Source: Cercophora sp. LCS_1 (Eukaryota > Ascomycota > Sordariomycetes > Sordariales > Lasiosphaeriaceae). From it: 64,000 bases of DNA. Location of the stretch: assembly GCA_036250225.1 (NCBI GenBank), contig JAPZLL010000010.1:124001-188000 (forward strand), given 5' to 3'. The notes under the pieces were generated by a model. The model had not been told where the DNA came from. It searched no databases and saw only the letters and a list, made by a program, of their open reading frames with translations. Position 1 is the first letter of the stretch. Every line of letters begins with the position of its first letter. Positions 32,010-44,051 of this stretch are shown here, piece by piece. The position numbers and the translations under genes were made by a program.

Positions 32010-32835
32010 TCTAAGAGTGGCGTTGCGGTGAAGAAGATGAGAGGGGTTGCCAAGACACTACAAGGAGGAAGCAGCGGCTGTCGGGAGAAGCTTCTGGTGG
32101 AAATCACTACCGAAACTTCCATGTTGTTTAAGTGGGTTCCGTGGCAGGGATGTATTAGCGCCATGGGGTTGTCACTTAACGTACCTAGACTTCATGGACT
32201 TTACCCTGTGGAGGTTGGTACTCTGACTTTATCTGGTCCCTTCACCATCTCCGGAACAGACTCCTAATGTTAGGATGTCAGCGAATCGGGCAAACGAGTC
32301 TTTTGGTCGGTGACGGGAATTCAAAGAGGACAAGAAGCCGCCCGTTGACAACCTAAACGAATCAAGAACATGACTGTGTCAAAGAACTCAACTACCTATG
32401 AAGGTGATTGGTCCCAGGATACCAGCGAGGTAGCGCTGAGGGGATTTGAGGCTGTTTAATTTCCTAGTATACCTACTTGAGATGGTTTAATTCCGGTCTC
32501 TTATGGCGTCTATCACTGCTTGGTATTTGGGATGCCCCTGTCAAGGAAGTCTGTCGCTTGCATAGTGCTTCATATAATTTGAATACATTCACGCGGACCA
32601 TCCAATGAAAACTCCCTCACGCCGGTAAATATCCCCAAAGTTAGAGTGGGGCAGGGACTTCGTGTTCCCGTTACCAGGGGAGCATTAGATAGGCTGTAAA
32701 GGGGTTGACGGCAATGGGAATTTGTGCGACGCTCATATCTGGCTATATAGGTACCTCGAAGGGTGCACCCGTGAACTTGATCGCGATTCACAACCTCAAG
32801 GAACGGCGAGAAAAAAGACTTCACAGTTGCTCACG
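32010..32835. other. divergent intergenic region, no gene seen
   Basis: 826 bp between the F-box copy B start and the ABM-domain gene start. I see no coding frame with support. The stretch from about 32280 to 32600 looks A+T-richer than the neighbouring genes. Confidence 0.5.
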
Positions 32836-33689
32836 ATGCATTTCACCAATCGAAGCGTACTGTCTCTAGCATTCGTGCTAGGGGCTCGTCTTGCATCGGC
32901 AGCTGGGCCAGTCTTTTTCTTCACATTGTTTCCGACATCCACCACGGAGTACAGAGACCAGGTACGAGTGCAATAGAAGCTACTCGAATGAACTGGAGTT
33001 AATCTCATTGGAACGACAGCTCATCAGCCGCATGGACAACATCTCGCACTGGTCCTGCGCCAACGAGCCCGGCGTCAGCAAGTACGCTCTCGTCATTCCA
33101 CGCGGTGGCGGCGACAACCTCACGGCGTACTCAATCGAGCAGTAAACACGCAGGAAACTCTTTGCAAACGGAACTTCGCTGACATCCGCCCAGATACGAC
33201 GATGACGCAACCTTCAACAAGCACCTTGCAGCCGACGTTGTATCAACAACCCTCTTCGGCTGGTCCAGGGGCATCCCCAACCTCTGGTCCAAGGATCCCG
33301 TCGTCCAAAACTTCACCGTCACCGCCGGGCTGAACTTTGCCAAGCCCGAGTTCGCCAAAGTCGCAGACCCCTACATCGTCGTCGAGGCCCTAACTTATTC
33401 GCGAGGAGGCGTCCACCACGTGCTTGAGCACTGGGAAGAGGAGGTGGAAGCATCGCGCGAAGAGAGCGGCACACTACTCTTTGGCGTATACGCGGATCCG
33501 ACGAATGAGAATAAACTCTACACGCTCGCGGCGTATGAGAGCGAGGAGTATCTGACGAACGTGCATGCCAAGAGCGCGACAGCGTTGGACTTGGAGAAGC
33601 ACACCAAGGGCATGAGGACTTCGCTGACGACGACGCTGCTGCAGAAGAAGGGCGGATTTTTGTACAAGGGGTCACCTGCATGTGCGTAA
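32836..33689 (+). CDS. secreted ABM (antibiotic biosynthesis monooxygenase)-like protein
   Basis: Three exons, 32836-32961, 33020-33141 and 33194-33689, give about 247 aa; all phases agree. The N-terminus is a clear signal peptide (SVLSLAFVLGARLASA). Residues about 115-205 look like a dimeric alpha-beta barrel ABM domain: NFTVTAGLNFAKPEFAKVAD, then EEEVEASREESGTLLFGVYA, ENKLYTLAAYESEEYL and NVHAKSATALDLEKHTKGM. The front part (SHWSCANEPGVSKYALVIPR) may be a degenerate first copy of the fold. ABM enzymes are usually cytosolic, so export is unusual. The catalytic role is not certain: the fold is shared with heme-degrading and decarboxylating enzymes. It is convergent with the Con-13-like gene, 101 bp away. 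Confidence 0.7.
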
Positions 33690-33790
33690 AAAGCGTGGTC
33701 AGGTTTTTTGGTAGCTCTGGACTCACCATCCACAATATGCTAATCAATCAACCCCCCCGAGACAACTTGCCATCGCGTCACTTACCAACA

Positions 33791-34810
33791 TCACCAGTTT
33801 GGAACCTCGCCAGGATATACAAACAACAACTCCTCCACCCCTTCCCCCAGCACGATTTCCTCCAGCCCCGTCCCGTCCAACGTACTCCCCGGTTTCCCAG
33901 CTGCTCCATCCCGCCCAGGCATTCTCACCGGCACACTCGAGTCCACTTTACCAGTGCACACCCCACCCCTCGTAAACACCACATCCCCCAACCACCGCTC
34001 ATACGCCCGAATCTGATGCCGACACCCCTCCCACCCCGTACTAAACGCTTCCAATCCATCTTTACTAACCATGTCACTCATCGCCCATCTCCCCGCATCC
34101 GCGAACGCCTCCTGCAGCGTCGACCGCGCGTACGGCGTCGGCACAGCAGTATCATTCGCCACCGCCCACGTCCAGAGCGCCGTCCGCGAAAACGGGGTCC
34201 CCTCAGCGTAGCCACGCTCCACGATGGCGCGTTGGAGTGACGGGGCCGTGGTATCGAGAATGTGCGTGATTTCGTGGAAGAGGACGCCCAATTTGAAGAA
34301 GGACGGGGTGAAGACCAGCACGGAGCCGCGCGTGTAGGCGACGGCGGAGGGGGAGCTGGGGACGGAGGATGGCAGAATGACGAGATTGGCGATGAATTGG
34401 CGCATGCCGACGGGGACTTGGGAGAGGGTCTGCTTGTTTGGTTAGACCAAGGGTTTGCAGGGGAGGAAGGAACTAACATTGATAATGGAGTCCCACGATT
34501 CCGAGGCGTCGTTGTGGCGGCAGATTGTCCACGCGGCAAGGCAGTCGGAGTACCAGACGTCGCGGACGGAGAAGGCGGATGGGTCGAGGTTGTTGTATTT
34601 GGCTTCTTCGAGACATTTTTGCGGGATCCATGCTGGTGACCATGGTCGGTACTGGGATTGCCGGTAGGAGAGGACGGAGCGGAAGTGACGGTCTTGGATT
34701 TCTTCGGAGAAGGGCGGCTGGATTGCTGGGAGGTTGATCTCGTCGTCTCGGCGGGAGAGTACAGCGGTTGTTGCTGCTGGGATGAGCAGGAGGAGAAGAT
34801 GGAGATGCAT
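33791..34810 (-). CDS. Con-13-like secreted protein with HEITH motif
   Basis: Two exons, 34810-34478 and 34429-33791, with a 48-bp intron (GTTAGT..GCAG), give 323 aa. A signal peptide (MHLHLLLLLIPAATTAVLS) is followed by family blocks I associate with Neurospora conidiation-specific protein 13: DRHFRSVLSYRQSQYRPW, WIPQKCLEEA, FSVRDVWYSDCLAAWTICRH and VPVGMRQFIANLV. The motif LFHEITHILD gives the HExxH signature of zinc metallopeptidases; a later acidic region (EAFADAGRW) may supply the third ligand. Peptidase activity is inferred only from the motif. It is expected to be exported, and development-linked expression would fit the family. The gene looks intact. Confidence 0.8.
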
Positions 34811-35197
34811 CGTCGAGAGTGTTTACGGCCGATATTTACCTCAAGAAAGAACGGCCATGGTCATTATTTTAAGAGGATTGGTTCCCATGACCGGTTTGGA
34901 AAGGGGGAACGGTTGGCGCTGCCCTAGTACGGGCAACCACCCACCGACTAAGGAGCGTTGGTTTTCCTCGACGATCGACCTCCGAGTCGCTCGGGGTCGT
35001 GTTCGGAAAGTCGGTGGAGCTTCCACAGTCGGACGGACTGGCAACCATGACTCGGCAGTTGAACCGTCCACAATGGGCCAGGAACGAGGGCCGCCGGCGC
35101 AAGCCATGACCGGTTGAGACCCGTCGGTGGCCATTCGGATGAAGCTGATGTATCAGAATTGGGATTTGAACATCGCTCCTGCGATGGCGATCTCGTC
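34811..35197. other. intergenic, no gene seen
   Basis: 387 bp between the start of the Con-13-like gene and the 3' end of the small Cys-rich gene. It is probably the promoter of the former. Confidence 0.5.
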
Positions 35198-35419
35198 CTA
35201 GGAAGAGTCGGCCATGGATTCCTCACGGCTTTCGATCGCAGCCATTTGCGATGCGCCGGCACAGACAAGGTGAGTCTTGCAGTAATTCTCAGATTCCTTG
35301 ACAACCACCTTCCGAACAGGCTTGCACTTGACGTTGGTGCCCCGACGTTCTTCACACTGGACAAACTCCATCTCTTTTTGGCAACCGCATTGATACTTGA
35401 TGAACCATGACTGGCACAT
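35198..35419 (-). CDS. small Cys-rich conserved-type protein (73 aa)
   Basis: A 73-aa protein starting at ATG 35419: MCQSWFIKYQCGCQKEMEFV, then QCEERRGTNVKCKPV and NYCKTHLVC. There are eight Cys in 73 residues and no signal peptide, suggesting a small metal-binding cytosolic or nuclear protein. I recall similar short fungal proteins with this CQ.W.IKY.CGC start, but know no function. The opposite strand is also open over this stretch (35114-35410), which I treat as a shadow. Confidence 0.6.
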   Translation of the reverse strand: MCQSWFIKYQCGCQKEMEFVQCEERRGTNVKCKPVRKVVVKESENYCKTHLVCAGASQMAAIESREESMADSS

Positions 35420-35648
35420 CCTCGGCGATGTTTCGTGCGACTAGCGAAAATGTCCTCACGGAAATGGTGTCTGGAAAGCGGGGTCGCCAAACACGACTTT
35501 AGCGGGCATTGAAAGCTCTGTGTGCGCCGACCGAGTATGCTAGACCTTCAAAATTTCGTACCGATGTGCTACGCGACGTTGATGCGGCAGGGGTGTTCTT
35601 GCGTGATGTTTAGAGCGGAAGGAGCGAGCAACGGGAGAGTTTGGCCAG

Positions 35649-36623
35649 ATGAGCCGGAAAGACTGCGATCATCACGTGCTTCATGTTGCTGCTGCTGCCT
35701 TCCCGTCCAACACCATCCATCTGCATGACCTGCTCTGCAACTTCCCCATCCCACCAACCGACCTCTTCTTCGACCGACGAAGCTGCAGGTCCTACTTTCT
35801 CCCGTCCTTCGACATGTTGCGCCAGTGGTTCCCCACCAACCACACACAGCGGGACTTTGCCCGATCAGTTGAACCATATCCAATCGATAGACTCGACAAA
35901 GCTGCCATCATCGCAGTTGTCACTCACCGACGCCTGGAATTCGACTTTTCGTTTTCCTGGCCCTCAAATCCAACACCGCTCCTTGCTGCGGAAGCGAGCC
36001 TCGGGCTCTTGGACAAACTCCCAACCGAGATCATTTGCGAAGTCATCTGCTACCTGGACTTGGTGAGCCTGATGCGATTCCGAAGGACAAACCGCTCCGC
36101 AAAAGAGCTCGTAGAGACGCTGCCAGAGTTCGCACTCGTCTTGAAGCACGCGAAAAATGTACTCTGCGCTCTCTTCACCGTGCAATGCGCCCCGCTCTTT
36201 ACCGCTACCGACTTGGACAGGGCACTCCGCACCAAGTGTTGTGGTTTCAACTGTGGCCGCTTTGCGCCCTATGTTTTGTTGCCAACACTTGCAAGGTGCT
36301 GCCTAGGGTGTCGTACATGGATCTGGGAGCGAGCCGCTGGAGACGGCAGAATCTTTCACATTTCAAACAGAACTGCGCCGGCACGTCCCCTCGGACTTTA
36401 CTACGAATTCAGCGGCGACACCCACTACATGGCAAGGTTGAAGCTTGGAACTTCCATGCCATATATCCCACGTCGCGCTGGTGGTGCCCCAGCTCAGCAT
36501 GGGCTGTTCTGTAGCGGCTGCTCACACCAAATCCGCTCAGCCTTGTCATACCACTGGCGATACGAACAATGGATCGACGAGGCCTTTGCAGACAGCGAGT
36601 ATTTGCAGCACTTCGTTTGGTGA
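35649..36623 (+). CDS. F-box protein (324 aa)
   Basis: The F-box lies at about residues 117-165: LGLLDKLPTEIICEVICYLD, then LVSLMRFRRTNRSAKELVET. Downstream are ALVLKHAKNVLCALF and paired Cys (KCCGFNCGRF, ARCCLGCRTWIW) that recall the Cys-containing middle of this fungal F-box family, and CSGCSHQI near the end. It probably recruits substrates to an SCF ubiquitin ligase. The ATG at 35649 is the first start; a second Met at about 35814 (MLRQWFPTN) is nearer to the F-box and equally possible. The final codon overlaps a GTGAGT donor-like sequence, so a further small exon cannot be excluded. Confidence 0.65.
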   Translation: MSRKDCDHHVLHVAAAAFPSNTIHLHDLLCNFPIPPTDLFFDRRSCRSYFLPSFDMLRQWFPTNHTQRDFARSVEPYPIDRLDKAAIIAVVTHRRLEFDFSFSWPSNPTPLLAAEASLGLLDKLPTEIICEVICYLDLVSLMRFRRTNRSAKELVETLPEFALVLKHAKNVLCALFTVQCAPLFTATDLDRALRTKCCGFNCGRFAPYVLLPTLARCCLGCRTWIWERAAGDGRIFHISNRTAPARPLGLYYEFSGDTHYMARLKLGTSMPYIPRRAGGAPAQHGLFCSGCSHQIRSALSYHWRYEQWIDEAFADSEYLQHFVW

Positions 36624-37122
36624 GTCAAAGCGCAACAATTGCGGGAAGGCGAAAGACTTGGATATATTGCACCCGACCAAGGACCAGCCGTCTGGCCACA
36701 CATTTGGGTGGAGGGAACAGGCAGTAGCGACGTGATGAGCCCGATAGTCCGGTTCTTGCCACGCTTCCCAAACTTTTTGCATATTTCTGGAGGGGTAGGC
36801 GGCCACAGCTTTCACATGAACCGTCCCCGATAAGTGCAAACGAGCGAGAACAACAACCCTTCCAATACATTACCGCTACCTATAGAGACTAAACCCATCA
36901 AGACTAGAACCCAGATATGCTCCGGCCCCAACGCCGAACTCCGACCATGCATGATCGACAAAGGAAAGAACTATCTGTGCCGTGGAAGCAATGGTTCACT
37001 CTTCTCCTTTCTGCCAAAAGGTAAACAACTCCAAAAAGCAGCAAAAACCCTATCTCAACCATCAACCAAACCCCTCCAACCCAGACCCGTGGTAGAGCGA
37101 GGACCGAGGACAAGAAAAAAGC
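36624..37122. other. convergent intergenic region, no gene seen
   Basis: About 500 bp between the F-box gene and the coiled-coil gene 3' end. A last exon of the F-box gene could lie at its left edge. Nothing else is seen. Confidence 0.45.
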
Positions 37123-38248
37123 TTACCTCGACCTCGACTGACCAACGCCCCACAGCCTGGCAACAGCCCAAGCCTGCAACGGCTGCTTGAGCTCGCCCCG
37201 CTTCTCAAGCCTCTCCCTCGCCTCGGCCTCCTTGGCCGCCAAAATCTTCATCGCGCGCGCATTGATCTCGCGCTCACTGGCAAACTCCCTCTTCATCCGC
37301 TCCATCTCCTCGCTGAGCGCCTTCACTTTCCCTTCCATCTCCAGCATCATCTCGCTCTGGACCGCCCGCACCCTCTCATCCGCCTCATGGCCCATCTCCT
37401 TGAGGAGGGTGTTGACCCTCTCCTCCTCGGCCTTCCTGAGAGCCTCCAGCTCCTCAGCTGCGCGTGTCTTCTCGGCAACCAGCTCCTCGGCAAACCTTGC
37501 TTTCTCCCCAGCAAGCTCCTCGGCAGACCACGCCTTGTCCTCCGCCAGCTCCTCCTCCGCCCGCCTCTGCGCATCAGCAAGCGCACCCTCAAGCTGCAGC
37601 TGGGCTTCACGTCTCCGCGCCTCGAGCTCATTGTCGAAAGCAGCCTTGGCGGCCGCCATCTCGGTGCGGAGAGCCAAGAGTTCCATCTTTTTGTGCTCGG
37701 TGATTTCCACGAGACGTTGCTTGAGGGCCTTTTGCTCTGCTGCGCCGGCTGCGAGCTGGGATTGGAGCGTGGCGATCTCGGCTTGGAAGATGGAAGACAA
37801 GTGGGCGTCGTGCTCGCGCGCGGCGAGCTCCATTTCGGCGTACATGCTTGCTAGCCGGGCCATGTGGGATGTGCGGGCCTGCAGGAGGGAGCTGGTCAGG
37901 GGGTCGGCGGGGAGTTCCTCGGCTGTGGGGAGGATGCGGTGGACTGGGGCGTGGTTGCTGTCGTAGGGTGGTGCTGGGGTGTCGGTCTCGGTGTCGTGTT
38001 CGTCATCCGAGAGGGTGGGGATGTTGATGAGGTGGACGGTTGGCGCGTCGTTGTGGGGGAAGGTTGGGGCTGTAATGACAGAACATGTTAGTGTTGCTGT
38101 TGCTGTGGGTGATGGCAGATGGCAGAGGGGACAGGGGGGGGGGGGGGGATGACGTACATGCTTCTGGGGTGGGGAGGTCGGCGGTGACAAAGGGGGTTTT
38201 CTCGGTGCCGAGAATGGCCATGGGGATGTCGGCGTGCTCAGTGGCCAT
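37123..38248 (-). CDS. coiled-coil protein (345 aa), function unknown
   Basis: Two exons, 38248-38158 and 38069-37123, are joined over an intron with a 15-base G run on the + strand (a C run in the transcript) near 38134-38148. The protein starts MATEHADIPMAILGTEKTPF. Residues about 30-90 are Pro/Asp-rich and disordered-looking. From about 100 to 330 it is a continuous Glu/Ala/Lys/Arg-rich coiled coil with heptad-like AEEL spacing, such as EKARFAEELVAEKTRAAEEL. No catalytic motif, signal or membrane segment is visible. Its partner and role are unknown; a structural or scaffold role would fit. Confidence 0.7.
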
Positions 38249-40786
38249 GGTTGTGGTTGTGGTTGCTCAACGACGACTGGCTGTCTGGTGTGGGTGATGT
38301 TGTGATGTCGATGTTCGCTGTTGTTGGCGTTGGGGCTCGTGCGTCTTGTCTGTTGTGAACGCCGGCTGGATTGTCTGAAGATGTTGTCTGGAGATGGAGA
38401 TGGAAGCTCGAAAGAACCGACGACTCGACACTCTTTTGAAGCAAAAAAAAAAACTTATCTCGTAATCGCGCCATGCCTTGATAACTTCAGACATGAGCAT
38501 TGTTGGGTGGGCAGGCATCATTCGCAAAGTTGCACCGAATGACTTGGCACGCAAGGCAAAACAACGGAGCTGAGCAAAGCCAGATGGCACCAGACATGTG
38601 CATCGCAGCGGTCCAACGCAGCATGCTTTTGGGCACCGATTGTGCCAAATCCAGGGCTTGCTGCGGTTGGTCAGTTGGCTGTGTCTGGTTTGGCGGCCCA
38701 AACCATCGCTGATAACAGCGGAGCCCGGGCCTGTGCCGGTTTCCGCCCTTGCCATTTTTGTCACATTTGTCGTGCATCTTGTCTGCGGCCGCACGACCGT
38801 TGGATTTTGGGCATCGCGGCTTTCGAGGCGAACGGCTTTCACATGCTTTGGCTGGCGCCTAGGCGTCTCGACGTGGCTTGAACAGACAGGTGTGGGACCC
38901 AAAGCTGCGGTTGTCATGTCGGCCACGTTGGTATGCATGCTGGGTTTTTGGACAGGTGGTTGTGCCCAAGACCCACTGCCGCTTGGTGGCGAATCAGGGG
39001 GTGCTGGAGGGTGATTGGTCAATTGACGGAGGCAACTGGACTGGCATTCAACTTCGCACAATTGAGCATCACATTTTCTTCGATGTTGCATTGGATGATC
39101 ACAGTTGAATTGTTGCTCTGGTTGAACGTTTCCGGATGCGTTGATGCCTTGGTGGATACTTGCTGGAAGTGGCCGTCCAGTTTGACTTGGGGTCTTGCTA
39201 GATGTTTGACCACTTACACTACTATAACGCTTGTGTTGTCGGGATTTGACGAAATCTCTCGAACCATGAATGGTTATTTTCCTGTGTGATGCTGGTTTGT
39301 AGACCCATCGTAAAGACGCGTTCAAGACGAAAAGAAGCGAGAAGGAAACCAGCGCCATCAAGACACTGCCCATTGAACATCCAGACCGCTTGAACTTTAG
39401 ACTTACTCCATGCCCTTAATCAGGCAAGGAATTGCCTTAGAAGCATTTGATTCCCGGACGAACCGTGTGTCGCCCCTCTCAACGAGCCGTCGCAAAATTA
39501 CAGCTTTGGCCCTGCTCTCACTGACTGTCAGGGTTGTTACCTCCGCTGGCCTGTACCCGAGCATTGCTTTCGCCACGATCCTGGAATTCTTGGAATCCAG
39601 GAAGTACCGTCGGCCGGCCTCTAAAATGACACCTGCCCACTCGATATCTCCCGTCTGTAGTGCCAAATCTCAATCGACAGCACGAAGTCTCCCACGCAAT
39701 TGCTGAAGCTGCACTGATGCCCCCCACCGGGAGTACTCGTGCAAGAATGAGAAGAACCCGCAGCGGTCTCTATCGTCTGGACGGTACCCACCGTGGAATT
39801 CCTAGCAAGTTGCATCGAGGGGCATGGCTGAAGTATCATGTGGTACGGTGTAGATAGGACAAGCGTGATAACCCACCACTGATGGAAATGAGCTAGAACC
39901 CGATTGACTCAAGAGCTCCTCAGGGATAGCGATCTTCCTTCTTCTTATCGTTTGATCTACCATCCCTAGCGTATCAGGTGAATATAAAACCAACCTCCGC
40001 AGCCAGTTGTTCGATCTAGGGAAGAAGAACACCTGCTGCATGCAAGTCGATTCCAGAGCCCAATCTGCGCCAAGACACCATGTTGTTGGCAGCTAGTCGG
40101 TCGAAATCAGCAACTTCTAGTTCATTTTGCCCGATCTTTGGCCATCGCATATCAGCAGTTGTAAACTACGCCCAAGGAGGCCGCTGCCATCCCCTCTAAG
40201 TTATTGTTTGTGAAGTGATCTGCCATAGGTAGGTAGGTAGGTGGGTGGTCGAAGCCACTGAGCAATGCTGATTGCTGGATGCCGCGAAAGACTCGAATTA
40301 GCGACGAAGGGTCATTAAAAGAATTATTATATCTTTGGAAAAGTATCATTCAATCAGTATCCTCTGTGGCCATGTAGAAACTCGCTGCGGGGTTGCGAAA
40401 TCCGCGTCACATTGACACGAATACACGGTCCGCTGAAAACTGCCATGCTGCAGTACGCAACTCACCTGGATCGAAAGGATCACTTGCAGCCAATATTGGC
40501 AACCCGCCAATGATGTCCCCTGGCTGTTGGGGTGCGGGGTTGCTCGGCTTAATGCATCGGGCCGCGGACGATGATGATGTGAGGTTCCTGCTTTCTCCGT
40601 CGCACAAGACGCAGCGGAGAGAGTGCCGGAAGGATGCCCCGCACACAATCTCCAGGGTCGCTGCAATATGGGCCCGAAAGAGCTTCGCACAGGCCCAGGG
40701 GTCTGGGTCGACGGGACATGCCATAAAAAGATGGAGGGGACCCTCTTGGCCCTTTTGTCCTCGGCATTTGCCATCCGAGATCAACC
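38249..40786. other. 2.5-kb region without a supported gene
   Basis: Between the divergent coiled-coil and GMC genes. A 368-codon open frame (38267-39373, minus) spans much of it but has no family features and ends in what should be the coiled-coil promoter. A short minus-strand frame at 39403-39666 (ending AIPCLIKGME) looks mildly coding but lacks a start. Either could be a remnant. Confidence 0.4.
40226..40248. repeat. TAGG microsatellite
   Basis: Four copies of TAGG followed by two imperfect units (TGGG, TGG). Simple repeat without evident function. Confidence 0.7.
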
Positions 40787-42936
40787 ATGGCGCGTCTGAA
40801 TGCCCTCATTCTGTGTCTTGCCTCGTTGGCAGGGGCAGTCCCTCATCAGAATGTCAAGCGACAGATCACCGAGCTCCGCGACAAGTATGACTTCATCATT
40901 GCAGGAGGGGGCACCTGTGGACTTGTTGTCGCCAATCGGCTGACTGAGGCGTTTCCTGACAGTGGGTGGCGTGAGCTGTGTTCTCTTTTAGTCAAGCTGA
41001 TGGTGGGTTTGCAGAAACGGTACTCGTCATCGAGTATGGGCAAATCGAGTATGCTCCGGGTGGTTTTGATCCTCCGCAAACAGTTTGGGGCGGCCAAAAT
41101 CCCAACCAGGCCAGCACATGGAGCTTCAGCTCGCTGCCAAACACAGAGGTCAAGAACAAAACGGCGAGTGTGTTTGCAGGCAAAGTGGTTGGTGGAAGCA
41201 GCGCAGTCAACGGCATGTTCTTTGACCGTGGCTCTCGCTTCGACTACGATGCCTGGGATCAAGTGGGCAGTCCCGAGTTTGACTCGCACAAGGTCAAATG
41301 GAATTGGAAGGAGATCTTTCCATACTTCAAAAAGGTAAACATGCCCTTGTATCCCCTCAAGCTTGCAGCGCTTATCGTTTCAGAGCGTCACTTTCACCGA
41401 GCCGTTGGCGGCCACAGTCGATAAGTACAATTACACCTGGGATTCGTCAGTATACGGCAACACCACGCCCATCTACTCGAGCCTGCCGCCCTTCCTCTGG
41501 GGTGACCATCCAATTTTGAGAGACGCCTTCAAAGACATGGCCATCCCGACCCTGCGCGAATGTGGTGCTGGAGATAAAAATGGCGTTTGCTGGATCCACA
41601 TCTCTCAACACCCTCAAACAGCCCGTCGATCCCACGCTGGTTTGGGCCACTACGCAGACGTGAACACAACTCGTCCGAACTATGATCTCCTCGTCCGACA
41701 CCAAGTGACCCGCCTGACCTTTCCTAACGGCCTCACGGCTGGACCACCCACGGTTGAATTCCGCTCCCTCAACACCAACAAATACTTCAATCTAACTCCA
41801 AAGGCCGAAGTCATCCTCGCCGCCGGAGCCTTCCACACACCCACCATCCTCCATCGCAGCGGCATCGGTCCCTCCAACACGCTCCAAGCCGCCAACATCA
41901 CACCCATCCTTAACCTTCCCGGCGTAGGCAACAACTTCCAAGATCACTCCGGCCCTTCCATCAGCTGGTCCTACACCACACCGCCCTCTCTTCCCGACCT
42001 ACCCTCACTAATGTCAACCGCCTCCTTCGCCGCCGAAGCCCTAGCCGGCTTCAACGCCGTCCCCGCCCGCGGCCCCTACACCCTCTCCATGGCCAACACA
42101 GCCCTCTACCTCCCCCTCCCGGAGATGATCGGCTCCTTCGGCGCGTCCCTCATCACCGACAAGATCCGCGCCATGGTAGCCAACGGCACATCCGCATCCT
42201 ACCTCCCCGCGTCCTACCGCTCCTCGCCAGAAATGATAGCCGGCTACAACGCCCAACTCCTCGTGACAGCCGACTTCCTCGACAACGTGGCCGCTCCCAG
42301 CACCGAAGTCCCCTGGGCAACCGGCACCTCGGCACGCGTCTTCATCCTCCACCCGTTAAGTCGCGGCACAGTGACGCTCAACACCACACACCCACTGGAA
42401 CAGCCCATTTTGGATTATCGCACCGGCTCCAATCCGATTGATTTCGACCTACACAACGTGCACTTGCGCGCGATGTGGGAGTTGTTTGGAACGAAAACCA
42501 TGAAGCGGTACGGAGCCGTCCCAGTCGGCCTTGGGTTGGACGTGATGTTGGATGATGACAAGTTGACCGACTACGTCAAGGACACGATGACGTTTTCGTT
42601 TATGCATCCTTGCTGTACGGCTGCCATGATGCCGCGGAACAAGGGCGGGGTTGTCGGGCCGGATTTGAAGGTGCATGGGCTGGTGGGCGTCAGGGTGGTT
42701 GATATGAGTGTTTTGCCGCTGTTGCCGAGTGCGCATTTGAGTGCGACTGCCTATGCTGTTGGGGAGAAGGTGAGTTTTTTTCAGTCTTCTTTTCCTTTCT
42801 TCTTGTTGTTGCATGTCATACACTGGCTTGCAGATGCAGGTGTTTTTGCTTTTAGAAGGAAAGTTGGCTAATTAACACTGTTTGGTTCTAGGCTGCGGAT
42901 GTCATTGTGCAAGAGTGGAAGGAGAAAAAGTGGTGA
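40787..42936 (+). CDS. secreted GMC oxidoreductase (about 641 aa)
   Basis: FAD-dependent glucose-methanol-choline family oxidoreductase. Exons are 40787-40961, 41015-41334, 41384-42769 and 42892-42936; all phases agree. The signal peptide is ALILCLASLAGAVP. The FAD dinucleotide-binding motif is DFIIAGGGTCGLVVANRL. GMC signature 1 appears as GKVVGGSSAVNGMFFDRGS and signature 2 as GAFHTPTILHRSGIGPS. The active-site region has FMHPCCTAAMMP, and the end reads HLSATAYAVGEK then AADVIVQEW over the last intron. Many N-glycosylation sequons fit export. The substrate may be an alcohol or aromatic alcohol, but this is not readable. A decayed relative of the same family lies at 24178-26050. Confidence 0.88.
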
Positions 42937-44051
42937 TTGGCAATTGTGTAGGACCTTCATTCGGTGTTGTTCATGCCGTTTACTGCAGCAAACTCGTTGC
43001 AGTTGGCCTCCTCGAGAGTGTGTAGTTGGCAAGCGACTCCGATACACAAGGCACTGTACTGAGCGAATCATGTGGAGCGGAGTTGTTGGTGATGAGAACG
43101 TCCCGGTAGTGTTTCGCCCCTTGGCGTGTGTGAGATGCATCTTGAGTGAAGAATCAGCCTTCGGGGAAGGGATCCGGGATCCAGGTGCTCCCGCACCCTC
43201 GCACCGACAGTGTGCCTCCCGAATCATGCCATTGCTTCTCATTTTGCGCACCGCTCAGCCTCAGCCCTCGCCTCAGCCCTCGCCTCACCTGCCCGAAATG
43301 CTTGTCAGGGGTCCTGCGGTTGGCCCACTCATCCCGCGCTGTTGGGTCAGACCATCTCGTTTCCAGTCTAACACCCATGCCCGGCGATAAGGAGAGGGGG
43401 TTCTCGTTCCAACCTGGATGATGGTGACCACTGCTCAACGCCTAGTACCTACCGGGTAACCTCATGCTCAAAATTTTAGAAGCCTTCCAAGCTGAATCAT
43501 ATGACCTTTCTTGGTCTTTGTTTTCCCATGACCAACTGTCTCCAGATTCGACTCCGGTCAACTGGCTAACGAAACTTGGCTCCTGCTGTCGATCAACCCA
43601 GACTCGACGCCACCAACGCCCGTCACACCGGAACCCAGGGACCCCCAGCCGCGGAAGGTCCGGTGGCTGCGGGGGCCCTGCGAGGACCCCAATACCCGCT
43701 CAAGATGACATCGAGGTCTCCCTCCCGGCAGCTACGCAGTAAGAAGGAGGTTGTCATGAGAGGAAAGCGAAGGCCCCGAATCTACAATCATCATCCTCTT
43801 GGCCCGAACGTGGTGGACTCTGGAATAGCAACATGTTAGTGGCGTCCCAAGACTCTGTGCCATCGAATCCCGCCCACAACCCCGGCAACCGGCTTTCACA
43901 GTGCCAATCTTGATGATGATGTGGCATATTTCGCCAGTCAGGAAGCAGATAACCACCGTCACCCCATCGCATCACACTCCATCATCTTTCCCTTCAATAG
44001 TTCCAAGGGCCACCGAGTGGGCCCCCAACCCCAACGAGCACCGCGCTCACC
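42937..44051. other. intergenic, no gene seen
   Basis: 1.1 kb between two + strand genes. A 12-bp unit (CCTCAGCCCTCG) occurs twice in tandem near 43258-43282. No supported coding frame. Confidence 0.5.

Noticed and set aside
34948..35490. 180-codon minus-strand frame
   Set aside because: Overlaps the small Cys-rich gene in another frame and lacks family features.
37187..37966. 259-codon + strand Ser/Ala-rich frame
   Set aside because: Antisense shadow of the Glu/Ala/Lys coiled coil, a common artefact.
38267..39373. 368-codon minus-strand open frame upstream of the coiled-coil gene
   Set aside because: No domain, odd composition and position across the expected promoter of the gene at 38248; most likely open by chance in GC-rich DNA.
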